A stretch of DNA of 46,845 nucleotides from Parazoarcus communis SWub3 = DSM 12120 (GTDB taxonomy: Bacteria; Pseudomonadota; Gammaproteobacteria; Burkholderiales; Rhodocyclaceae), in contig NZ_QKOE01000005.1 in NCBI RefSeq assembly GCF_003226565.1, positions 1-46,845 of the forward strand. Direction: 5' to 3'. The notes beneath the pieces were generated by a model. It was not told the DNA's origin. It was given only the letters and a program-made list of their open reading frames with translations, and did not search any database. Of this stretch, positions 1 through 8,054 are shown in pieces. The first letter of the stretch is position 1. Each line of letters begins with the position of its first letter. The position numbers and the translations under genes are program-made.

Positions 1-2
1 AC

Positions 3-752
3 CACCTGAAGAGGGCGCACGAACTGGGCGTCTCCACGCTGCGTGTGGCCACCCACTGCACCGAAGCGGACGTCTCGGAGCAGCACATCGGCTACGCCCG
101 CAAGCTGGGCATGGACACGGTCGGCTTTCTGATGATGGCGCACATGAACAGCCCTGAAGGGCTGGTGCAGCAAGCGAAGCTGATGGAAGGCTACGGCGCG
201 AACTGCATCTACGTCACCGACTCGGCGGGCCACCTGCTGCCGGAGACGGTGAAGGCACGGATCGGTGCGGTGCGCGCCGCCCTCAAGCCGGAGACCGAGC
301 TGGGGTTTCATGGTCACCACAACCTGGCGATGGGGGTGGCCAACAGCCTCGCGGCGATCGAAGCCGGCGCCACGCGCATCGATGCGGCCGCGGCCGGGCT
401 GGGGGCGGGGGCGGGCAACACGCCGATGGAAGTGCTGATTGCGGTGTGCGAGCTGATGGGGATCGAGACCGGGGTGGATGTGTTCCGGATCCAGGACGTG
501 GCCGAAGACCTGGTGGTGCCGATCATGGACTTCCCGATCCGCATCGACCGGGATGCGCTGACGCTGGGCTACGCCGGGGTGTATGGGTCCTTCCTGCTGT
601 TTGCCAAGCGTGCCGAGCAGAAGTACGGGGTGCCGGCACGCGAGATTCTGGTGGAGATGGGCCGGCGCGGCATGGTTGGCGGGCAGGAGGACATGATCGA
701 GGATACCGCGTTGAATCTGGCGCGGGAGAAGGGGGGTGCTCGGGCAGCGTAG
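3..752 (+). CDS. dmpG: 4-hydroxy-2-oxovalerate aldolase, 5'-truncated
   Basis: Cleaves 4-hydroxy-2-oxovalerate to pyruvate and acetaldehyde, the last carbon-carbon cleavage of meta-cleavage pathways; in this family (DmpG/BphI/MhpE) it works in complex with an acylating acetaldehyde dehydrogenase that takes the aldehyde by a channel. The frame is open from base 3, so the N-terminal third (roughly 90 residues) lies outside the window. Visible marks are [45 protein letters not shown] with the metal-binding HxH, and a C-terminal DmpG communication domain with [16 protein letters not shown] at 45 is internal, because the family sequence continues upstream of it. Its partner dehydrogenase (dmpF type) is expected to the left but is not in the window. 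The family is certain; the exact symbol depends on the missing operon. Confidence 0.93.
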   Translation, partial: HLKRAHELGVSTLRVATHCTEADVSEQHIGYARKLGMDTVGFLMMAHMNSPEGLVQQAKLMEGYGANCIYVTDSAGHLLPETVKARIGAVRAALKPETELGFHGHHNLAMGVANSLAAIEAGATRIDAAAAGLGAGAGNTPMEVLIAVCELMGIETGVDVFRIQDVAEDLVVPIMDFPIRIDRDALTLGYAGVYGSFLLFAKRAEQKYGVPAREILVEMGRRGMVGGQEDMIEDTALNLAREKGGARAA

Positions 753-782
753 TCAAGGTCCGGGCCGATAAGCCATGGAACA

Positions 783-817
783 GTGCCGTTCGCCGTCGCC
801 TGACGGTCGAACGGCAC
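783..817. terminator. Strong stem-loop between convergent genes
   Basis: GTGCCGTTCG (783-792) pairs with CGAACGGCAC (808-817), and inside it CCGTC pairs with GACGG with a four-base loop and one bulged T. That gives a 15-bp stem 30 bases after the aldolase stop. There is no T-run on either side, so it is either a weak or bidirectional terminator or an mRNA-end hairpin. Confidence 0.6.
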
Positions 818-833
818 CCGCCCCGGACATTCC

Positions 834-856
834 GGCCTGATTCTGCGTATCAGGCC
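834..856. terminator. Second stem-loop, downstream of the anti-sigma gene
   Basis: Perfect 8-bp inverted repeat GGCCTGAT / ATCAGGCC with a 7-base loop. It lies 17 bases beyond the stop codon of the leftward anti-sigma gene, so it could end that transcript. No T-run follows. Confidence 0.5.
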
Positions 857-873
857 ATCAGCAACGCAGGCCG

Positions 874-1080
874 TCAGCGCGACCGCGTGGAATCCGTCTG
901 ACCCTTTTCCTGGGCCAGATATGACTTGCAGGCCTGCCTCAGGAAGGACATCTGAGACTTCAGGTTCCGACAGCCCTTGCACATGGCGAGATGCATCTCG
1001 AGCTGTATTTTTTCGGGTAGTGTCAGCGATCGGTCCAGCCCTTCCGACACCAGATGGGTGGCCTCCTTGCAACTCAGCAT
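874..1080 (-). CDS. Zinc-finger anti-sigma factor (zf-HC2 type)
   Basis: A 68-residue protein with the ZAS signature: Cys4, then His30-X3-Cys34-X2-Cys37 (HLAMCKGC). Short soluble zinc-binding anti-sigma factors of this kind sequester their cognate ECF sigma factor, often releasing it on oxidation or metal stress. No membrane segment is visible, so it should be cytosolic. The chosen ATG at 1080 overlaps the end of the upstream sigma gene by 7 bases (sigma stop TGA at 1076-1074), which indicates translational coupling. A longer frame reaches 1119 but would overlap the sigma gene further and adds no family sequence. The gene is the last of the leftward cluster. Confidence 0.82.
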   Translation of the reverse strand: MLSCKEATHLVSEGLDRSLTLPEKIQLEMHLAMCKGCRNLKSQMSFLRQACKSYLAQEKGQTDSTRSR

Positions 1081-1673
1081 GTCTGTACCCCTTCCATAAA
1101 CCAGTTCTTCTCCAGGCACCGGCGCAAACCATTCCGGGCCCGATGCAGGATCACGTGACAGTTGCTTGCCGTGATGCTCAGTTCCTGACAGACCTCATTG
1201 GTATCAAACTCAAGAAATTCACGCATCATGAAAACGCGCGCCGTGTTTTCAGGCAGGTGCTTGAGGCATGCATCAAACACAATCCAGAACCGCTTTTCAC
1301 GCAGACTCTCTTCCGGATTTCCCCAGTCGCGAGGTCGGGCCTCGGGTGTCCAGTGAGCATTTTCCTTGAACAAGCGCTCGAAGGCCTCATCCATATTTGC
1401 CTCCTCGGGCGATATGGCCGAAACATTCGTGGTGCGGCATTTTTCACGTATCTGATCAACGATCTTGTTCTTCAGTATGGCGAAGATCCATGTCTTCAGT
1501 GCCGAGCGACCGGCAAACTGACGACCGTTTTTCAGCGCGGCAACCAGCGCGTCCTGCACGACATCCTCAGCCAGCGTCTCGTCGCGCAGTTGAAGGGATG
1601 CGAACTTCAGCATGTCGCGTCGAACGCCAGCCAGCATTTCGTCATCCACGACAAAGCCCTCGGCAGCACTCAT
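1074..1673 (-). CDS. ECF-type RNA polymerase sigma factor
   Basis: A 199-residue group 4 (ECF) sigma factor. Region 2 lies around residues 15-85, with the DAEDVVQD-like LAEDVVQDALVAALKN and GRSALKTWIFAILKNKIVD, and region 4 around residues 130-190, with LPENTARVFMMREFLEFDT followed by the helix-turn-helix CQELSITASNCHVILHRAR. The acidic, Trp-containing linker between them (roughly residues 85-125) resembles the TIGR02943-type ECF group. It is coupled to the zinc-finger anti-sigma gene and sits at the 3' end of the rSAM/glycosyltransferase cluster, 94 bases after the FAD oxidoreductase gene. The sensible inference is that it controls that cluster, perhaps from the promoter proposed upstream of arsS. 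Confidence 0.9.
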   Translation of the reverse strand: MSAAEGFVVDDEMLAGVRRDMLKFASLQLRDETLAEDVVQDALVAALKNGRQFAGRSALKTWIFAILKNKIVDQIREKCRTTNVSAISPEEANMDEAFERLFKENAHWTPEARPRDWGNPEESLREKRFWIVFDACLKHLPENTARVFMMREFLEFDTNEVCQELSITASNCHVILHRARNGLRRCLEKNWFMEGVQTC

Positions 1674-1767
1674 CGGTTCTCGTCCTCACATCGCAGCATC
1701 TGCGGTCATGCTGCACCTTAGCAGGAAACATTCGGGGTCTCCGCCTGTCAGCGGGTGGCCCTCATCC

Positions 1768-2910
1768 TCATGAAGCGCCATGTTGCTCTCCTCTTGCCGA
1801 CGGTGTGTTCAGGCGGTACTGGCGCATGAATCGTTGATCGATCCAGTTTTTCCACCGCCAGATCCAGCCTGCCCGTGCCGTCAGTCCGTTCCATGACAGG
1901 ATGGCATCCCTGGGGCCCGTGGCCAGCAGGTACAGGCTGCGCCGCTGTGGCGTGTAAGGCAGGGGCGATTGTCCTTGTAGTGCGCGCTGAAGATTGTTTG
2001 CCAGTACGGGCCCCGACCTTACCGCGTAGACGCCGGACTTCGCATGCGGGTGGTCAACACGGCTTGCGATATCGCCGCCTGCAAACACGTTTGAATGGGA
2101 GGTGCTCTGCTGCCCTTCGCCCACCGCGATGAACCCATCCATCGCCAGTGCCAGACCTGACCGACGAAGCCAGGCGGGTGGCTGAACGCCGGTTGCGGCA
2201 ATCACGGCGTCCACCTCCAGCGCTGTCCCGTCGTCGAGCAAGAGCCCGTTCGGACTACCGGCGGCACGCGCCTTGACGACAGCAATACCGCGTTCGCCAA
2301 GGCAGGTGCTGACGTGTTCGCGGATGCGGATGCCGTGTCCCGGAAGCAGAGGGCTTCCGCTGACCACCGTCACGGAGACATTTGTATGGCCGATTTCCTT
2401 TGCCAATCGGTATTGAGCAGCCAGTGCCAGTTCGACGCCTGCTGCACCACCGCCGACGACAGCCAGTCGCCAGCGACCCTGCTGGCGTGCCGCCTCAAGT
2501 AGCGAACACCAGTCCACCACGAACTGTTCCAGGGGGCGAACCGACAGGCTGCGAACCCCGGACGCCGCAAGGCATGAAACATCTACATTTGCCCCGGTGT
2601 CGACGGACAGCACATCGTAATCGAGCATCGTTCCTGCGCTGGTTTCAAGCGTTCTTGTATCCGCGTTGATGGCAGTCAGGGATGCCAACTGCAGGCTGAC
2701 GCCGGCTGCACTGCTCAGTTGGTGCAGTGACGCGGCACATTGATCGAGGGCGTAGTGCCCAGCCATCCAGCCTGGCACCATCCCCGAGTAGATCTGGCGG
2801 GCGTAAGGGGTCAGCAGTACCACCTCGACGTCCGGCCAGCGTCTCCGGGCCAGCGATTTGAGGACATGCAGATGGGCATGCCCGCCTCCAGCAAGAATCA
2901 GGCGGTTCAT
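1768..2910 (-). CDS. FAD/NAD(P)-dependent oxidoreductase, SelD-N-terminus-like
   Basis: A 380-residue two-dinucleotide-fold flavoprotein. LILAGGGHAHLHVLKSL at the N-terminus is the FAD loop, LAVVGGGAAGVELALA near residue 165 is the NAD(P) loop, and SNVFAGGDIAS is the second FAD contact. The N-terminal GGGHAHLHVL form is typical of the domain found fused in front of selenophosphate synthetase in some bacteria (TIGR03169 type) and otherwise resembles type II NADH dehydrogenases. No C-terminal SelD domain is present. It has no CxxxxC redox disulfide, so it is not a disulfide reductase. The ATG at 2910 overlaps the stop of the upstream glycosyltransferase as ATGA. Its electron acceptor is unknown. 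Confidence 0.82.
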   Translation of the reverse strand: MNRLILAGGGHAHLHVLKSLARRRWPDVEVVLLTPYARQIYSGMVPGWMAGHYALDQCAASLHQLSSAAGVSLQLASLTAINADTRTLETSAGTMLDYDVLSVDTGANVDVSCLAASGVRSLSVRPLEQFVVDWCSLLEAARQQGRWRLAVVGGGAAGVELALAAQYRLAKEIGHTNVSVTVVSGSPLLPGHGIRIREHVSTCLGERGIAVVKARAAGSPNGLLLDDGTALEVDAVIAATGVQPPAWLRRSGLALAMDGFIAVGEGQQSTSHSNVFAGGDIASRVDHPHAKSGVYAVRSGPVLANNLQRALQGQSPLPYTPQRRSLYLLATGPRDAILSWNGLTARAGWIWRWKNWIDQRFMRQYRLNTPSARGEQHGAS

Positions 2911-3581
2911 GTGCTTGCCCCGTTGCCCAGCAGATATCTCGCCACCGCGGGATCGTGTCTGCACAGGCGATCGAAGTCGGCGGCCAGATCGACGTCCCAG
3001 CATGCAGGCAGCTCGTCCACCGACCAGCCCAGTGTGGAAAACCGTTGCCGCGTTTCCGCCATGACTGTTGCGGTACTCCAGGCCACATTCTCGAAAACGC
3101 CGGCATGTGCTTCACGCATGCCAATCAGCACGTAGCCGCCATCTTCCGCAGGAACGACCACTGCGTCGTGTGTCATCAGGGAACGTGCCGCGTGGCGCAG
3201 CAGGGCGGGTGTCAGGACTGCGCAGTCCGTGCCGATCACCAGGGTGCCTTGCGGGGATGTGCTGGCTTGCAAGGCGGTCAACATCCGCTTGCCAAGGTCG
3301 CCTTCGGGCTGGGCCTTCAGGGCAGTCGGCCTTTCTGTCCGGCAGGCCGCGAAAGCGGGATGCTTCTCATCCGGGGCACACCACAGGGTGACCGGGCCGA
3401 TGTCGGCCATGATCGCGGTGCTGAGGGTCCGCTGCAACAGCCAGTGTTGCAGCAGGGCCGCACCTTCGGCGCCGAGACGGGGAATCAGGCGGGTCTTTGC
3501 CAGCCCGGGGATCGGCGCCTTGGCGAGAATGGCAATCCCGACGCGAGACACGCTCGCCTCATCTCGATGCGGCATAGCCAT
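2907..3581 (-). CDS. Glycosyltransferase-like protein, TIGR04282/DUF2064 type
   Basis: About 224 residues with a nucleotidyl/glycosyltransferase A fold: VGIAILAKAPIPGLAKTRL at the N-terminus, where the Lys/Arg-rich loop resembles CofC-like guanylyltransferases, VIGTDCAVLTPALLR as the metal/nucleotide site, and VVVPAEDGGYVLIG. The family is annotated 'rSAM/selenodomain-associated transferase 1' and, in arsenosugar clusters, as an ArsS partner; its own reaction is not established. The start is uncertain: ATG at 3581 or 3575, or GTG at 3551, which is preceded by GAGGCGAG and lies just after the stop of the upstream gene. It overlaps the gene on either side, consistent with one transcript. Confidence 0.85.
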   Translation of the reverse strand: MAMPHRDEASVSRVGIAILAKAPIPGLAKTRLIPRLGAEGAALLQHWLLQRTLSTAIMADIGPVTLWCAPDEKHPAFAACRTERPTALKAQPEGDLGKRMLTALQASTSPQGTLVIGTDCAVLTPALLRHAARSLMTHDAVVVPAEDGGYVLIGMREAHAGVFENVAWSTATVMAETRQRFSTLGWSVDELPACWDVDLAADFDRLCRHDPAVARYLLGNGAST

Positions 3582-4260
3582 ATTCACGGGCCAGGCGCTC
3601 CGGATCGGCGCCAAAATAAAAGCGCAGACGCAGCTGCCACATCTTGAAGATGGTCCGCCACAGCCCGTGCTTCTGCCAGCGTCGGCCGGAGGTGGTCACA
3701 TGCTGCATCAGACAGGCCGGCCATCGGTGCTTGCGCAAGCTTGCTGAAAGAACAATATCCTCCATCAAGGGGATGACCGGAAAACCTCCAATTTGCCAGA
3801 ACAGATCGCGACGAACGAAGATGCCCTGATCCCCGGTTGCAATACCCGTCAGCCTGGATCGCCAGTTCATCATCGCCGCCACCATGCCCAGGCCACGCAG
3901 GCTGCCGGCGATCGACACATCGAACCGCCCCCAATTTGCGCCCTTTCCAAGCGCATCGAGGATGAGCTGGTCGGCCTGGGCCGGCAAATGGGTGTCTGCA
4001 TGCAGGAACAGCAGTGCGTCACCGGTGGCCTGGCTGGCACCGGCGTTCATCTGGCGGCCGCGGCCGGCCCCGGATTGCACGACCAGATCGGCCAGTGGTG
4101 CGGCCAGGGTCACGGTTTCATCCGTGCTGCCTCCATCGACAACGATGATCTGGACCCCTTCTGCCCTCAGGGGCTGGAGGGCTTGCAAAGCGTCAGCGAC
4201 GCCTGCACTTTCGTTCAGGACAGGCATGATGATCGATAGACGGTGTTCAGCGCTGTGCAT
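3559..4260 (-). CDS. Family 2 glycosyltransferase, TIGR04283 type
   Basis: A 233-residue GT-A glycosyltransferase. LSIIMPVLNES begins the nucleotide-sugar fold, VDGGSTDET follows, and LLFLHADTHLP carries the DxD-like metal site. GDQGIFVRRDLFWQIGGFP and LMEDIVLS are the acceptor-side motifs. This is the 'rSAM/selenodomain-associated transferase 2' family, which nearly always accompanies the TIGR04282 protein and an ArsS-like radical SAM enzyme. The ATG at 4260 lies inside the end of the DUF3047 gene (14-base overlap). The frame continues upstream to 4365, but that extension has no family character. Substrate unknown. Confidence 0.9.
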   Translation of the reverse strand: MHSAEHRLSIIMPVLNESAGVADALQALQPLRAEGVQIIVVDGGSTDETVTLAAPLADLVVQSGAGRGRQMNAGASQATGDALLFLHADTHLPAQADQLILDALGKGANWGRFDVSIAGSLRGLGMVAAMMNWRSRLTGIATGDQGIFVRRDLFWQIGGFPVIPLMEDIVLSASLRKHRWPACLMQHVTTSGRRWQKHGLWRTIFKMWQLRLRFYFGADPERLAREYGYAASR

Positions 4261-5005
4261 CCATTCCCTCGATCTCGTTGCCGCAGTCGCGGCTGGTCGG
4301 GACGAAGCGGAAATCGGCAAAACCGGCCCGCGCCTTTTCCCGCGTGTTATCGGTATCGACAGCAATCGCCAGGCCGGTCAATTGGCCTTCGATCGTACCA
4401 AAGGCGCGGGTGAAATCCGCACGGACGTCCCGCCGCTCGCTGACCCAGCGTCCAGCCTCGAGCTCGCCAGCGCGCACGACGATCATTCGTGCACGGTCGG
4501 TGTAGGCATTGTTCATCAGCGTCTCGGGCGGCTGCTGGTTATCCCAGACGTAGTTGATTGCGGCATCCGGCACCTGATCGCCATAGATCGAACGTGCCAG
4601 TGCCAGTTTGGTACGAGTGCCAAAACCGAGTTGATCGGGCGGGACGCGGAAGGTCAGGTAGACGCGTGCGGCATAGTCATCCCCGGCCTTGGTGCGCATG
4701 TCGGCATTCTTGAGGGCATGATCGATACGCCAGCGCCAGCAAAGAATCGGGGTTCTATCCAGGTCGATGGCCAAGGGGCGTCCGAGCAGGGCCATCGAGG
4801 CGTCGGCATGCGCTTCAACCGCATTGACACCGTCCCAGGTGCGCAATTGGTATCGTGTTGGCGGCACTTTCTTGTCGATCTGGTCAATTTGCCAGGGGGC
4901 AGGAAACTCCCCTTGGGCCGGGAAGCGCCCGATCCAGATCTCTTCGGCAGCTGCATTCGACAGTACCAGGCCGGATATCAGGGCCAAGGCCACCTTGAGC
5001 ATCAT
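4247..5005 (-). CDS. Secreted DUF3047 family protein
   Basis: A 252-residue protein with an N-terminal signal peptide (MMLKVALALISGLVLS, likely cleavage after NAAA), so it is probably periplasmic. The body matches the DUF3047 type: PPTRYQLRTWDGVNAVEAHAD, LCWRWRID, DDYAARVYLTF, INYVWDNQQP and a C-terminal AIAVDTDNTREKARAGFADF. The function of the family is unknown; the Trp-rich strand pattern suggests a beta-sandwich binding domain. GGGGGTGAC precedes the ATG at 5005, which is one base past the upstream stop. It is unusual to find a secreted protein between a membrane reductase and two glycosyltransferases, so the cluster's product or substrate may be handled in the periplasm. Confidence 0.82.
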   Translation of the reverse strand: MMLKVALALISGLVLSNAAAEEIWIGRFPAQGEFPAPWQIDQIDKKVPPTRYQLRTWDGVNAVEAHADASMALLGRPLAIDLDRTPILCWRWRIDHALKNADMRTKAGDDYAARVYLTFRVPPDQLGFGTRTKLALARSIYGDQVPDAAINYVWDNQQPPETLMNNAYTDRARMIVVRAGELEAGRWVSERRDVRADFTRAFGTIEGQLTGLAIAVDTDNTREKARAGFADFRFVPTSRDCGNEIEGMDAQR

Positions 5006-5006
5006 G

Positions 5007-7154
5007 TCACCCCCTACGCCAGGCATGGAAGCGCTCGACCCATGCCAGTAGTTTCTGCGGCGCATGCGCACGTTTCCAGTTACCCGCCACGTATTTGTTG
5101 GCCTCGGCCAGGGTCGGGTAAATATGGATGGTGCCGAGCATCTTGTTCAGACCGATGCCGTGTTTCATCGCCAGCACGTATTCGGCGATCAGGTCGCCTG
5201 CATGTTCGCCGACGATGGTGACGCCGAGAATCCTGTCCTTGCCCGGTACGGTAAGCACCTTGATGAAGCCATGGGCCTCGCCGTCGGCAATCGCCCTGTC
5301 GAGATCGTCGATGCCGTAGGTCGTGACCTCGCAGGGAATGTCCTGTTCTTTGGCTTCCTGTTCGTTCAGGCCGACACGGGCGACTTCCGGCTCGACGAAG
5401 GTTGCCCACGGGATCACGGAGTAATCGGCCTTGAATTTTTTCAACGGGTCGAACAGTGCATTGACTGCCGCATACCAGGCCTGGTGGGCGGCAGTGTGCG
5501 TGAACTGGAAGGGGCCGGCGACATCGCCGGCGGCGTAGATGTTCGGGTAGTGGGTCTGCAGGAATTCGTTGGTTTCCACCGTGCGCCCGACCGGAATACC
5601 CAGGTCCTCGAGGCCGAAGCCCTTGAGATTGGCGGAGCGGCCAACGGCAACCAGAACGGCGTCGAACGAAATGCACACGTCCTGCCCTGCATGTTCGGCA
5701 ATCAGCATTTTCTCGCCATTTTCGATGAGGAACTGCTTTGCCCGATGGCTGACCCGGACGTCGATGCCTTCTGCCCGGAACCGTGCCATGACCAATTCGG
5801 AAACCTCCGGATCTTCACGCATCAAGATGCGATCGGCCATTTCCACCTGCGTCACCCTGGCGCCCAGGCGGGCAAATGCCTGGGTGAGTTCGGAGCCAAT
5901 CGGTCCGCCACCCAGGACGACCAGACGTTTGGGCAACTCACGCAGACTCCAGACGTTGTCAGACGTCAGGTAAGCGACGTCGTCAATACCCGGAATGGGG
6001 GGGACGAAGGGGCGGGCCCCGGTTGCAATCACGATACTGCGCGTCGTCAGGCTTTGCGTGCTGCCGTTCTCGTGCGTGATCTCTACCTCCCACGGGGAGA
6101 CAATCCGGGCCGCGCCCTGAATCACATCGACCCCCAGCGCGGTGTAGCGCTCGGCCGAATCATGCGGTTCGATGGTCTTGATGACCGATTGCACCCGCTC
6201 CATCACGTCGGCAAATTCGAACTGAGCCTGTACCGAACCAATCCCGAACGCTTGTGAGCGAGCAATGTGAGACAGAAACTTGGCCGAACGAATCAGTGCC
6301 TTGGAAGGAACACAACCCGTGTTCAGGCAGTCGCCACCCAGCTTGTGTTTTTCGACCAGGCTCACCTTGGCCTTGACTGCAGCAGCGATATAGGCGGTGA
6401 CCAGCCCGGCGCTACCGCCACCGATGACCACCAGGTTGCGGTCGAAGCGCGCGGGCTTCTTCCATCGGGCGTATCGCTTGTTCGCGCGGACGACTTCCAC
6501 GAGTTTCCTTGCAATCAGCGGAAAGACGCCGAGTAGTGCGAATGAGCCCAGCAAGGCCGGCGAGAGGATGCCGGAGAGCGAATCAAGTCTTGCCAGTTGC
6601 GTTCCGGCGTTCACATACACCAGCGTGCCGGCCAGCATCCCGATCTGACTGACCCAGAAGAAAGTTCGCGCGTTCATGGCGGTCAGCCCAAACAACAGGT
6701 TGATCAGAAAGAACGGGAAGACCGGAACCAGCCGTAGCGTGAAGAGATAGAAGGCCCCCTCGCGTTTGACACCCTCATCGATGGCGTCCAGCCGCTGGCC
6801 AAAGCGTTGACTGACCCAGTCACGCAACAGGAAACGGGACATCAGGAAGGCCAGCGTGGCCCCAAGCGTCGATGCGAAGGAGACGATCACCGTCCCCCAC
6901 AACAAACCAAAGATTGCACCGCCCGCAAGGGTCAGCAGGGCGGCTCCTGGCAAGGACAGCGCTGTTGCAACCACATAGATGATGAAATACACGCCGACGA
7001 TCTGAACCGGATGGCTCGCCTGATAGTCCGCGATTGCAGCCTGCTGGGCCTTCAGCGCCTGCAGGCTCAGATACTGGCCGAGGTCGAAGGCAAGATAGGC
7101 CCAGACAACGGCGAGCAACACGGCCAGCAAGGCCAGTTTCTTGTAGTTCATCAT
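5007..7154 (-). CDS. TVP38/DedA-like membrane domain fused to flavin disulfide reductase
   Basis: About 715 residues. Residues 1-215 form a TVP38/TMEM64 (SNARE-associated, DedA-like) membrane domain with several helices, for example LALLAVLLAVVWAYLAF, and the family motif region FLMSRFLLRDWV followed by LRLVPVFPFFLINL. From about residue 233 it is a pyridine nucleotide-disulfide oxidoreductase of the lipoamide dehydrogenase/mercuric reductase type: VVIGGGSAGLVTA, the redox disulfide GGDCLNTGCVPSKAL near 275, the NAD loop VVLGGGPIGSELTQA, NIYAAGDVAG, and a C-terminal dimer domain with HIYPTLAEA. No N-terminal HMA metal domain and no vicinal C-terminal Cys pair, so it is not a mercuric reductase. 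ATGs at 7154 and 7151 follow AGGAAAC; an upstream TTG at 7205 is less likely. Confidence 0.9.
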   Translation of the reverse strand: MMNYKKLALLAVLLAVVWAYLAFDLGQYLSLQALKAQQAAIADYQASHPVQIVGVYFIIYVVATALSLPGAALLTLAGGAIFGLLWGTVIVSFASTLGATLAFLMSRFLLRDWVSQRFGQRLDAIDEGVKREGAFYLFTLRLVPVFPFFLINLLFGLTAMNARTFFWVSQIGMLAGTLVYVNAGTQLARLDSLSGILSPALLGSFALLGVFPLIARKLVEVVRANKRYARWKKPARFDRNLVVIGGGSAGLVTAYIAAAVKAKVSLVEKHKLGGDCLNTGCVPSKALIRSAKFLSHIARSQAFGIGSVQAQFEFADVMERVQSVIKTIEPHDSAERYTALGVDVIQGAARIVSPWEVEITHENGSTQSLTTRSIVIATGARPFVPPIPGIDDVAYLTSDNVWSLRELPKRLVVLGGGPIGSELTQAFARLGARVTQVEMADRILMREDPEVSELVMARFRAEGIDVRVSHRAKQFLIENGEKMLIAEHAGQDVCISFDAVLVAVGRSANLKGFGLEDLGIPVGRTVETNEFLQTHYPNIYAAGDVAGPFQFTHTAAHQAWYAAVNALFDPLKKFKADYSVIPWATFVEPEVARVGLNEQEAKEQDIPCEVTTYGIDDLDRAIADGEAHGFIKVLTVPGKDRILGVTIVGEHAGDLIAEYVLAMKHGIGLNKMLGTIHIYPTLAEANKYVAGNWKRAHAPQKLLAWVERFHAWRRG

Positions 7155-7205
7155 GTTTCCTGGGGCTGCACTGGAAGGGGAGTCTGTTTTCCGGTTAGTC
7201 GTCAA

Positions 7206-8054
7206 TCACGGGCAGTTCCTTACGTACTCCACGCGGCGGCGATGCGCCGGTTCGAATTGATCACCTGCATCAATGGGTGTGAGGGTGGGGCAAGAGGGCT
7301 GCATGGTTTCCCCGGTTGGGCGATATAGATTGTTCAAGATGGCATCGTCGACCGCTGCGACCGGAAGATCGAATGCGATTCGACCCTGCTTCAACCCAAT
7401 GACGCGCTCGGCGAGCAGGGGTAGCAAGGCTGGGGTATGTACGACGGACATTAGCGTGGCCCCGCTGGCGGCCCGGGCCAGCAGCTGACAGATCTCGACC
7501 GCTGCGGCGGGATCAAGGGCTGCGGTGGGCTCGTCGGCCAGGATCAGCTTCGGTTGCTGAATCAGCAGGCGGGCGATGGCGACCTTCTGTCGTTCGCCCC
7601 CGGAGAGCTTGTCGGCTCGTGTGCTGGCGCGGGCCAGCAGACCGACGGCGTGTAATGCGGCCTCAGCCCGGGTAATCTCGATTGCCGGAAAGCAGCGAAT
7701 CCAGCTACGCCAGTCGGTGACACGGCCGAGGCTGCCGACCAGTACATTCTCCAGTGCGCTCAGCCGGCTCACGAGGTGCAGCCCTTGATGGATCTGCCCC
7801 ACCTCGCGGCGCAAGGCGCGCAGTTCATGGTTGGACAAGTGACTGGACAGGTCGTGATTGAGCACGTCGACAGCACCATCCGAAGGTGGCATGAACCCCG
7901 TCAACAGGCGCAACAACGTGGATTTGCCTGCTCCGTTATGACCCACGATGGCGATGCGCTCGCCGTGCCGGATATCCAGCGCATGGATGTCGAGCAGCAC
8001 TCGCCCAGCGGCAAGGCAGCGCACCTGCTGCAGGGAAACAGCGATGGGGCTCAT
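7206..8054 (-). CDS. ABC transporter ATPase, phosphonate-importer type
   Basis: A 282-residue nucleotide-binding subunit. Walker A GHNGAGKST, Q-loop at GQIHQGLHLV, signature LSGGERQKVAIA, Walker B LILADEPTAALDP and switch His in VVHTPAL. It is closest in layout to PhnC. It forms an importer with the two upstream genes: its ATG at 8054 overlaps the permease stop as ATGA. The substrate is not readable from the ATPase; the family covers phosphonates, phosphite and related oxyanions. The C-terminus carries about 35 residues beyond the usual end, rich in Pro and Arg. Confidence 0.92.
   Translation of the reverse strand: MSPIAVSLQQVRCLAAGRVLLDIHALDIRHGERIAIVGHNGAGKSTLLRLLTGFMPPSDGAVDVLNHDLSSHLSNHELRALRREVGQIHQGLHLVSRLSALENVLVGSLGRVTDWRSWIRCFPAIEITRAEAALHAVGLLARASTRADKLSGGERQKVAIARLLIQQPKLILADEPTAALDPAAAVEICQLLARAASGATLMSVVHTPALLPLLAERVIGLKQGRIAFDLPVAAVDDAILNNLYRPTGETMQPSCPTLTPIDAGDQFEPAHRRRVEYVRNCP

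Noticed and set aside
1694-1715. GCAGCA/TGCTGC inverted repeat between the FAD gene and the sigma gene as a terminator
   Set aside because: Six-bp stem with a ten-base loop and no T-run; too weak to claim.
1768-2910. Selenophosphate synthetase fusion
   Set aside because: Only the N-terminal flavoprotein-like domain is present; the protein ends at about 380 residues without a SelD domain.
3884-5221. A 445-codon open frame on the plus strand over the glycosyltransferase and DUF3047 genes
   Set aside because: Antisense to three clear family proteins; low-complexity Arg/Pro/Ser composition typical of GC-rich shadow frames.
5007-6450. Mercuric reductase reading for the disulfide reductase half
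   Set aside because: No HMA domain, no C-terminal vicinal cysteines and no mer genes nearby.
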